5,163 nt of DNA from JAJDIA01 sp031555505 (GTDB taxonomy: Bacteria; Bacteroidota; Bacteroidia; Bacteroidales; Tannerellaceae), in assembly GCA_031555505.1 (NCBI GenBank), contig JAVBUH010000034.1:1-5163 (forward strand). Reading direction: 5' to 3'. A program made the translations under genes and the position numbers. Below the pieces are notes generated by a model, which was not told the DNA's origin, made no database searches, and saw nothing but the letters and a program-made list of their open reading frames with translations. Positions 1-4,961 of the stretch are shown in pieces. Numbering within the stretch: the stretch's first letter is position 1; every line of letters starts with the position of its first letter.

Positions 1-140
1 ACGGTGAAGGGGTATCTCACAACCACGCTCATATCACCTGTTTGGTACCGGTACCAGCCACCGCTATAAGCGGTACCAGAGGTGTGTCACGCGCGGTACC
101 AAAGGTGTGATATGGCGGTACCAATCGAGCGCTATTGTCA
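1..140. mobile_element. End of an IS21-like or Tn7/Mu-like transposable element (partial)
   Basis: This is the terminal segment of an element that extends off the left edge. The minus strand starts TGACAATAGCGC at 140, so the element has a TG...CA-type terminus. The integrase homology to the right stops at about 141-144, which sets the boundary. The segment carries several subterminal copies of a GGTACC-containing motif, as expected for multiple transposase-binding sites. IS21-family and Tn7/Mu-like elements are known to have both TG...CA ends and repeated internal binding sites. No transposase gene is visible, so the family is not settled and the target-site duplication cannot be checked. 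Confidence 0.6.
31..123. repeat. Phased GGTACC-containing subterminal repeats
   Basis: GGTACC occurs at 44-49, 50-55, 72-77, 95-100 and 117-122. The last four are spaced 22, 23 and 22 bases apart, about two helical turns. Two units share more than the hexamer: GCGGTACCA-xx-GGTGTG at 70-86 and at 93-109. A copy in the opposite orientation lies at 31-49 and matches the reverse complement of 95-113 at 16 of 19 positions. A small perfect dyad, ACCGCT-ATA-AGCGGT, lies at 60-74 between two boxes. The equal phasing suggests binding sites for one transposase on one face of the helix. Confidence 0.75.
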
Positions 141-540
141 CTTTTCGTTCATCGGACATTTTGCGCTTTGCCAGAAACATATCAAAAGATTCGAAAAAGC
201 CCTCTCCCTTTGTGTCTTTGTACTTTCCTGGGTTTATGCTTCTGTCTATGACCTCTTCAAATTTAGAACTGTCTAACCCGTTTTTATCTGCTTCATTATA
301 GAGTTTCAAGATATCGTTTTTCCGATCTGCAACCGCTTTGTTCAGGCTTGCCCGTTTGTCTGCTTCGATAACACACTTTGCCTTATAGCATTCTTTCTTC
401 TCATCCCACAATTCCGGTTCTACTTCGATTTCACTTTTGTGAAACAATTGTACTTGTCTTCCATCAGTCAACCTAAAACGAACTTTCACTTTTCCAGTTG
501 ATTTTTTTGATGTTCTTATGAATGCTTTAACGGTTGCCAT
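64..540 (-). pseudogene. Tyrosine recombinase/integrase, N-terminal fragment broken by a transposon
   Basis: The N-terminus resembles the Bacteroidetes phage/ICE tyrosine integrase family. Residues 1-90 look like the arm-binding domain (start MATVKAFIRTSKKSTGK, then a beta-rich segment with 'EPELWDEKKE'). Residues 113-133 ('GFFESFDMFLAKRKMSDERK') look like the start of the SAM-like core-binding domain. Homologues run to about 400 residues with a C-terminal R-H-R-Y catalytic domain, all of which is missing here. Native sequence ends at about residue 133 (near base 142). The remaining 25 codons to the stop at 64 are read from the transposon end. The start is the ATG at 538-540. Without a catalytic domain the product cannot recombine DNA. 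The fragment marks an old integrated element whose body lay to the left. Confidence 0.8.
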
Positions 541-552
541 ATCTCAAAATAT

Positions 553-605
553 CGGTTGTGCAAGTTTACGAAATTTGCACGACATAACCGTGACATGACG
601 TGACA
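553..605 (-). promoter_or_regulatory. Candidate integrase promoter/operator region with dyad
   Basis: A near-perfect 10-bp inverted repeat lies at 558-567 and 571-580 (GTGCAAGTTT-acg-AAATTTGCAC, one mismatch). CGGTT (553-557) and AACCG (586-590) extend it outward with a 5-base offset. CGTGACA is repeated exactly 10 bases apart (589-595 and 599-605). Read on the minus strand, TAAACTTG (568-561) is one base from the Bacteroides -7 box TAnnTTTG, which would start transcription about 15 bases upstream of the integrase ATG. A dyad over the promoter would suit autoregulation or recombinase/excisionase binding. The repeats are visible; the function is inferred, and no good -33 box was found. Confidence 0.4.
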
Positions 606-688
606 AATTGTTATATCGCGTAACATATTTTAAGTATTTGTATTTTGGTTATCAGCACATTAATGCAAACAAAGCCTGTAGTATCAAT

Positions 689-752
689 TTATGCAATAAA
701 TACGATTGTTGCATAACTAAGACCCCACCCGGGTCACAATTTAACAATCGTA
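689..752. repeat. Overlapping inverted repeats, possible attachment-site region
   Basis: Two perfect inverted repeats overlap. TTATGCAA (689-696) pairs with TTGCATAA (709-716). TACGATTGTT (701-710) pairs with AACAATCGTA (743-752). Inside the second is a third, GACCC-caccc-GGGTC (721-735). A related TAATGCAA lies at 661-668. Clusters of short inverted sites next to an integrase start are typical of recombinase core or arm sites. They could equally be RNA structure, and the assignment is inference. Confidence 0.4.
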
Positions 753-759
753 AACAAAT

Positions 760-797
760 AGGCGATATCCTGAAAAGGATATCGCCTAACGTTTTTT
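760..797 (+). terminator. Rho-independent-type terminator hairpin, possibly bidirectional
   Basis: A perfect 12-bp stem (760-771 with 776-787) closes a GAAA tetraloop. It is followed after four bases by TTTTTT at 792-797. The GAAA loop and T-tract favour termination of a plus-strand transcript, yet no plus-strand gene lies to its left in this window. Read on the minus strand, the stem is followed by ATTTGTTTA, so it may also end the ABC gene transcript, whose stop codon lies about 140 bases away. It could be the leftover terminator of a gene displaced by the integrated element. Confidence 0.65.
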
Positions 798-928
798 ATA
801 TGGTTATCAATGAGTTATCCAAGATAGCACGAGGCATGTTTTTACATATTTTCACGCTAAAGTATAGGAAACAACTCGAATAAAACGACTTATGCAGGGA
901 AGAAATAGGGAACAAAACCACCCTTTAT

Positions 929-2380
929 TTACAATGCCCCTAACCACAACCGGTGGTCGATACACCCCGGCAGATCATCTTCGTAATGGGTAACCATTAC
1001 CAGCGTTTTAGCCGGACGGCTGCAAAAAGCATCGATCACATGGCGCACCAACAGCCGATTGTACGGATCAAGACCGTGCAGAGGCTCGTCAAGAATGAGC
1101 AATTCGGGATCTTTCACAAAGGCACGGGCCAACAGCGTGAGGCGTTGTTCACCCGACGACAGCTGGAGAAAAGGCACATCTTTCAGTCCCGCAATACCGA
1201 AAATATCCATCCACCAGGCACAGCATTCCATAGCTGCAGGCTGGGGACGTTTGTACAAGCCGATCGAATCATGCAGGCCTGAGGCTACAATCTCAATGGC
1301 CGGCATATTCTCGCGGTAGGCGCGGTGCATTTCGGGCGAGACATAACCGATCCGCCGTTTGATCTCCCAAATACTTTCGCCCGTTCCCCGTCTCCGTCCG
1401 AAGAGATGAATATCACAGGCATACGACTGCGGATTATCAGCACACACCAAGCTAAGCAACGTAGATTTGCCCGACCCGTTAGGGCCACCCAGCGCCCAAC
1501 GTTCGCCATGGCAGACAGTCCAGTCCAATGCACGCAGGATGGTACGTTCTCCATAGCGGATGCTTACCCGGTTGAGGCGGATCACTTCGGAGGCGGCCGC
1601 AGCAGGTATTGCCGACAAAGCCGCCACCCGTTCACCACGCAGGCGGATAAAATCCGTCTCCGCAGCAGGCTGGCAGACAGAAAGATACGCTTCCCGGGCC
1701 ATCTTCTCTCCCACCCGCTTATCAGCCACCGGAACAACGTGGGTGATAAACGTCGGCACATCCTGCGCAACCGACAGCACAAGGATCAGCTGCAAATGTT
1801 CCAAATCAGCCAATTCACCCAACAGCACACGCAGTAATTCCCGCGAACCGGCATCGAGACCGATGAAAGGATTGTCGATGATCAACGCACGCGGCTTAGA
1901 CAGTAGCGCCTTGATGATCTGCATCTTGCGCAATTCGCCGCTCGAAAGCAGGATGACAGGTTTGTCCATCAGGCTCCTGATACCGAAGAAAAGAAAAAGA
2001 CGCTCACAGAACGCGGGATCGTCTACACGCCCCAGCATCTCACGCACGGTGGGAATCTGGTCGAGTTCATCGGAGTTCCACCGCTGCTGGTAATAATAAT
2101 CAGCATCGGCAGCTCCGTAGGTGTCACGAAAAGTGATATACTTCAGATTGTTGTAGATCGTATGTGTAGGGGAAGGTGAGAAATCACAGACCAGCCGCCC
2201 TTCTTTCAGTGGATACCGGCCGGTGAGCATTTCTACTAAAAGGCTTTTGCCTGCGCCATTAGGTCCCACAATTGCCAGGTGTTCGCCTGCTCGCAGTGAA
2301 ACATTGGCCGGAGCATTGAGCCGTATCTGCGGATTACGGGCCACCGCATGAGAGAGTTCTATAATAGTATGTTGTGCCAT
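929..2380 (-). CDS. modF: ModF/PhrA-like soluble ABC ATPase with two nucleotide-binding domains
   Basis: This is a protein of 483 residues with two ABC ATPase domains and no membrane segment, matching E. coli ModF (PhrA; about 490 residues) in length and order. Domain 1 has Walker A GPNGAGKS (39-46), signature LSSGE (145-149) and Walker B LIIDNP. Domain 2 has Walker A GPNGSGKS (299-306), the ModF-like block 'LFGRRRGTGESIWEIKRRIGYVS', signature LSSGE (408-412), Walker B LLILDEP and switch histidine 'VTHYEDD'. Domain 1 has Asn in place of the catalytic Glu and no switch His ('VLSVAQDVP'), so only one ATP site looks fully equipped. ModF is linked to molybdate transport loci in E. coli, but its role is unclear and no modABC gene is present here. 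I chose the ATG at 2380 over a TTG ten codons upstream because homology begins there and the extra residues look like read-through of upstream sequence. It lies 66 bases downstream of the AraC-type gene on the same strand, so co-transcription is possible. Confidence 0.85.
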   Translation of the reverse strand: MAQHTIIELSHAVARNPQIRLNAPANVSLRAGEHLAIVGPNGAGKSLLVEMLTGRYPLKEGRLVCDFSPSPTHTIYNNLKYITFRDTYGAADADYYYQQRWNSDELDQIPTVREMLGRVDDPAFCERLFLFFGIRSLMDKPVILLSSGELRKMQIIKALLSKPRALIIDNPFIGLDAGSRELLRVLLGELADLEHLQLILVLSVAQDVPTFITHVVPVADKRVGEKMAREAYLSVCQPAAETDFIRLRGERVAALSAIPAAAASEVIRLNRVSIRYGERTILRALDWTVCHGERWALGGPNGSGKSTLLSLVCADNPQSYACDIHLFGRRRGTGESIWEIKRRIGYVSPEMHRAYRENMPAIEIVASGLHDSIGLYKRPQPAAMECCAWWMDIFGIAGLKDVPFLQLSSGEQRLTLLARAFVKDPELLILDEPLHGLDPYNRLLVRHVIDAFCSRPAKTLVMVTHYEDDLPGCIDHRLWLGAL

Positions 2381-2387
2381 CAGGCTG

Positions 2388-2395
2388 CAAACATA
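2388..2395 (-). promoter_or_regulatory. Possible -7 box upstream of the ModF-like gene
   Basis: On the minus strand TATGTTTG matches the Bacteroides -7 consensus TAnnTTTG exactly. It ends only 7 bases before the chosen ATG, which would give a nearly leaderless mRNA. No TTTG is found 19-21 bases upstream as a -33 box. A 6-bp inverted repeat (AGGCTG 2382-2387 with CAGCCT 2414-2419) surrounds it. The match may be chance in a T-rich spacer. Confidence 0.25.
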
Positions 2396-2446
2396 CAAAC
2401 AAATTACCAAAACCAGCCTCGTAGCCCCTTCCTAAACAAATTCCGA

Positions 2447-3616
2447 TCAAATCGTCTCCCTGGCCTGTTGCCTGTATTGTTTAGGGGACATACCAGTTTT
2501 TTTCAGGAAAGCAACGTAAAACGAAGAGTCTGAAGTGAACCCGCAGGCATAGGCCACCTCCTGCACCGTCATCTTCGGTTGGGCCAGCAAGACTTCTTTC
2601 GACCGTTCAATTCGATAGTCCTGTACAAACTGGCTGAAGGATGTACCAAAGCCCTCGTTGAATACACGGGAAAGATAAGTGCGATTGAGCGGTAACACTT
2701 CATTCACATCCAACAATTTGAAATCTTTCCGCAGATAGGGCCGCCGGATAGTCATCCACTCTTCTACCGTCTTCACATGGTTGGGCAGGTTTTCGGAAAA
2801 ACTCCGTTCTTCACGAGTGGTTTGTGGAAATTCCACTTCGCTGGCTTGCATGGCTTTCTGTTCATCCAATGTATACCGAAAGTAGGTCTCGGCATACGGG
2901 TTTTCGTGGAATAGGCCTTTATAAAAAGCCAAAAGGAATACAAAATCGACTGCTACCTGGTGGAAGACGTAATATATATGGCCTTGTTTGAACAACATCA
3001 TACAGAAAGCCAGTGTCACACAGAGAAGCCCACCGGCGAGATACCGCAGCCAAGAGATGTCCATCCGGTCGGTCGACGCATAGTTGTCAGCACACCATTT
3101 ATCATAATAATACCGGTACCGGATAGTGATCTGATGCAACACAAACAGATAGACGAATACAAGGATAAGCAACACAAAACGGAACCAAACGTTGAATTGC
3201 GACAGGTGAATAACCAGCTGGCCGAAACCGTCCAACTCCGTCACCGGTTCACCACGGAAAAACAACACGATATAATAGAATGCCGAGAGGATCAGCCAGG
3301 GAAGTACCAGATACAGAAATCGCACCCCATTGATCCAACCAGGGCGCACTACTTCCAGCACATAGGGGATCAGCATCAACACCAGAAAGGCTCCCATCAC
3401 CAGGAAAACCGGCGAAAAGAATGCTTCCTTTGCTATCGGCGCACCCAACCATAGAGTAGCGGCCAGCCGCACCACATAATCCATCCCCCATAACAACATG
3501 GTATAGGCCAGTATGAGCCGCGACCGGTTGCCACCCCATTGCAGAAAAAGAAACAAACTTCCTACAAAGAAAAAACCAAGAGAGACAATATTCTGAAAAT
3601 AGATCAACTGCACCAT
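2447..3616 (-). CDS. Membrane-bound AraC-family transcriptional regulator
   Basis: This protein of 389 residues has an N-terminal membrane domain and a C-terminal AraC/XylS DNA-binding domain. About seven hydrophobic helices are visible, roughly at residues 5-26, 33-55, 66-88, 98-120, 142-162, 189-209 and 215-235. A charged linker (about 236-285) follows. The double helix-turn-helix spans about 286-386: helix-turn-helix 1 is around 'LLDVNEVLPLNRTYLSRVFN', and helix-turn-helix 2 is 'MTVQEVAYACGFTSDSSF' followed by the family motif 'FYVAFLKKTGMSPKQYR'. Membrane-anchored AraC proteins are common in Bacteroidetes; their signals are mostly unknown, and there is no sugar-binding cupin domain. The ATG at 3616 gives the first helix its full length, and a -7 box lies about 52 bases upstream. 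Likely targets are its own promoter and the divergent lipoprotein gene, since a 20-bp-period direct repeat lies between them. The fold assignment is firm; the ligand and targets are inferred. Confidence 0.88.
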   Translation of the reverse strand: MVQLIYFQNIVSLGFFFVGSLFLFLQWGGNRSRLILAYTMLLWGMDYVVRLAATLWLGAPIAKEAFFSPVFLVMGAFLVLMLIPYVLEVVRPGWINGVRFLYLVLPWLILSAFYYIVLFFRGEPVTELDGFGQLVIHLSQFNVWFRFVLLILVFVYLFVLHQITIRYRYYYDKWCADNYASTDRMDISWLRYLAGGLLCVTLAFCMMLFKQGHIYYVFHQVAVDFVFLLAFYKGLFHENPYAETYFRYTLDEQKAMQASEVEFPQTTREERSFSENLPNHVKTVEEWMTIRRPYLRKDFKLLDVNEVLPLNRTYLSRVFNEGFGTSFSQFVQDYRIERSKEVLLAQPKMTVQEVAYACGFTSDSSFYVAFLKKTGMSPKQYRQQARETI

Positions 3617-3667
3617 CAGGTCTTATTTTAATACACCCTTTTGAGAGCCATTCACGAAAGTTATTCG

Positions 3668-3675
3668 CAAAAGTA
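3668..3675 (-). promoter_or_regulatory. -7 box of the AraC-type regulator promoter
   Basis: On the minus strand TACTTTTG fits the Bacteroides primary-sigma -7 consensus TAnnTTTG exactly. It predicts a start near 3661 and a leader of about 45 bases before the ATG at 3616. The -33 position carries no clear TTTG and overlaps the direct repeat at 3681-3713, which suggests activator-dependent or autoregulated transcription. Confidence 0.45.
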
Positions 3676-3680
3676 AAAAA

Positions 3681-3716
3681 ACAATCCGGTTTTCACGCAT
3701 ACAATCCGGTTTTGAC
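3681..3716. repeat. Direct repeat with 20-bp period, candidate AraC-type operator
   Basis: ACAATCCGGTTTT occurs exactly at 3681-3693 and 3701-3713. The match resumes after one mismatch (cAC versus gAC), giving 15 of 16 identical bases. The 20-base period puts both copies on one helical face, the usual arrangement for AraC-family dimer sites. The pair begins 5 bases upstream of the regulator's -7 box and lies in the divergent promoter region. Weaker look-alikes occur at 3745-3753 (CAACCGGCT) and 3793-3800 (ACAATCCA). The repeat is directly visible; the binding protein is inferred from position. Confidence 0.6.
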
Positions 3717-3834
3717 CTATCCACAACGCTGATGAATGGTGAAACAACCGGCTTCCCGTCGTCATTATTTACATATCAGGAGTTCTTTTTTTACAATCCA
3801 GAAGCGCCCACTGTGGCATTGTTTGTTTTGTAGA

Positions 3835-3842
3835 TAAATTTC
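3835..3842 (+). promoter_or_regulatory. Weak candidate -7 box of the DUF3089 lipoprotein gene
   Basis: TAAATTTC differs by one base from TAnnTTTG and would give a leader of about 17 bases before the ATG at 3866. A T-rich stretch with two TTTG words (3820-3830) precedes it, but their spacing does not fit a standard -33 box. The upstream sequence has no purine-rich ribosome-binding site, which is usual in Bacteroidetes. Confidence 0.22.
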
Positions 3843-3865
3843 TAATAACTATTCACAATTATCGT

Positions 3866-4870
3866 ATGAAAACATGTAAGCACTTCTTCATCCTTTCCGG
3901 GATAGCATTAGCCACCTTTTTGACAGGTTGTAGTGATGATGAAAACGGAACCGACAACACACCCCAACCCAGCGATTATGCCAATGCCGACAACTGGGCA
4001 CGCATCAGTGCTACGAGCGGAAAAGCAGTGGACGTTTTTTATGTCTACCCCACTACCTGGGAAAAACAAAACCCAGACGATCCGGATTGTTGCGCCATCG
4101 ACTACCAGCCGATGCGTACCCGGGTAGAAGACATGATCGCCGAACAAGCTTCCGCTTTTGAGACGGTAGGCAACCTCTATGCTCCGTATTACCGCCAGAT
4201 GGCCATCGACGTAATGTCTACCGACCGTAAAGAGACGGCGCTTCGCGGCGAACCACTGATCGATGTGACGGCCGCCTTCGATTACTTCATCAACCATTAC
4301 AACAATGGCCGCCCCTACATTATCGCCGCTCATTCACAAGGCTCCAATATTATGATGCTGTTGCTGGCCGACTATATGAAACAACATCCCGAACTCCAAA
4401 AACGGATGGTAGCAGCCTACATCATCGGATATGATGTAACACAAGCTTACCTGGACAAAAACAAGCATCTCACCTTCGCCCAATGGGCAACCGACACCGG
4501 CGTACTCATATCCTGGAACACAGAAGCCCCCGAAATTGGCGGCTCCAATCCGGTAATGGCTGATGGCGTAGGCGTATGCATCAATCCGCTTTCGTGGACA
4601 CGCACGGCCGAACCAGCCGACGCTTCTCTCAACCTGGGCTGTGCAGCTTTGGAAAACGGTCAACTGATATCCACGATCCCCGGCTTCGCCGATGCCATCA
4701 TTGACCTGTCACGCGGGACGGTGACCTGTTCTACCGTAGATCCAGACGTCTATTCGTTGCCCGGCGGCGTATTCCCTGCCGGAGTATACCACGGACAAGA
4801 CTATGGTTTCTACTATTACAACATCCGGCAGAACGCCCAGGACCGTGCCAATGCGTTCCTGAAGAAATAA
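3866..4870 (+). CDS. DUF3089 alpha/beta-hydrolase lipoprotein, probably surface-exposed
   Basis: This protein of 334 residues has a signal peptide (K3, K5, hydrophobic 7-20) and lipobox LTGC with lipidated Cys22. The residues after the Cys are S-D-D-E-N, close to the acidic export signal known to send Bacteroidetes lipoproteins to the cell surface. The remainder resembles DUF3089 hydrolases: 'DVFYVYPTTW' (56-65), 'YAPYYRQ' (105-111), 'YNNGRPYIIAAHSQGS' (145-160) holding the likely nucleophile Ser157, and C-terminal 'YHGQDYGFYYYNIRQNAQDRANAFL' (308-332) with probable catalytic His309. The nucleophile elbow is A-H-S-Q-G rather than G-x-S-x-G. Five cysteines of the mature part (75, 76, 238, 259, 288) could form disulfides outside the cytoplasm. 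An esterase or lipase-like activity is likely, but the substrate is unknown. It is divergent from the membrane AraC regulator and may be its target. The ATG at 3866 is the only start giving a full signal peptide. Confidence 0.88.
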   Translation: MKTCKHFFILSGIALATFLTGCSDDENGTDNTPQPSDYANADNWARISATSGKAVDVFYVYPTTWEKQNPDDPDCCAIDYQPMRTRVEDMIAEQASAFETVGNLYAPYYRQMAIDVMSTDRKETALRGEPLIDVTAAFDYFINHYNNGRPYIIAAHSQGSNIMMLLLADYMKQHPELQKRMVAAYIIGYDVTQAYLDKNKHLTFAQWATDTGVLISWNTEAPEIGGSNPVMADGVGVCINPLSWTRTAEPADASLNLGCAALENGQLISTIPGFADAIIDLSRGTVTCSTVDPDVYSLPGGVFPAGVYHGQDYGFYYYNIRQNAQDRANAFLKK

Positions 4871-4905
4871 GGCAATAAGTTTCTGAAACCCTTTACTGAA
4901 ACCAA
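4871..4905. repeat. Flank between the lipoprotein stop and the group II intron end
   Basis: This 35-base spacer contains CTGAAACC twice (4883-4890 and 4896-4903), 13 bases apart, ending 3 bases from the intron boundary. On the intron strand it is the 3' exon. No usable terminator for the lipoprotein gene is seen in it; the only hairpin, GTTT-ctg-AAAC, has four base pairs. The original terminator may have been separated from the gene by the intron. Confidence 0.4.
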
Positions 4906-4961
4906 ATCGAGTAGGAGGAAAACGAAGTAGTTTTCTTCCTACTTTCGTTTTCCAACCTCTC
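4906..4961 (-). ncRNA. Group II intron domain VI with bulged branch-point adenosine
   Basis: On the minus strand GAG (4961-4959) pairs with CTC (4911-4909), and AGG (4958-4956) pairs with CCT (4915-4913). This leaves A4912 bulged as the branch point. A 10-bp helix (4953-4944 with 4926-4917) follows, then four pairs closing the loop GAAGAAAA. The 3' end is CTCGAT at 4906, which puts the bulged A seven bases from the splice site, as usual for group II introns. Ending in AT also fits the AY rule. Confidence 0.75.

Larger units (their letters stand above)
541..928. other. AT-rich non-coding region between integrase and ABC gene
   Basis: This stretch of nearly 390 bases has no convincing gene. 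One open frame (608-883, plus) starts with TTG, has no family resemblance and runs through the perfect hairpin at 760-787, so I do not call it. The contents are the dyad and direct repeats at 553-605, short inverted repeats at 689-752 and the hairpin with T-tract at 760-797. Such regions next to an integrase normally hold the attachment site, so the junction between mobile element and chromosome probably lies here. No tRNA or tRNA 3' fragment was recognised. Confidence 0.5.

Noticed and set aside
1..32. Minus-strand ATG at 32-30 that could start a transposase gene
   Set aside because: Only ten codons are visible before the edge and the sequence overlaps the repeat array, so nothing supports coding.
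608..883. Plus-strand open frame of 91 codons in the non-coding region
   Set aside because: TTG start, no recognisable family, and it runs straight through the perfect terminator-type hairpin.
541..928. tRNA gene or tRNA 3' end as integration target
   Set aside because: No acceptor stem or T-arm sequence was found; the GACCC/GGGTC dyad lacks a T-loop.
904..930. Hairpin AATAGGG/CCCTTTATT overlapping the ABC stop as a terminator
   Set aside because: Only three GC pairs plus bulged AT pairs, and no T-tract follows on the minus strand.
1325..1837. Plus-strand open frame of 170 codons opposite the ABC gene
   Set aside because: It is antisense to conserved ABC motifs and has no protein-family features, so it is a codon-bias shadow.
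2381..2410. TTG start giving a 493-residue ModF-like protein
   Set aside because: The ten extra residues are not expected in the family, and the ATG at 2380 sits directly before the conserved N-terminus.
2960..3454. Plus-strand open frame of 164 codons opposite the AraC membrane domain
   Set aside because: It is antisense to the transmembrane segments and is very rich in His/Gln, the usual shadow of a hydrophobic gene.
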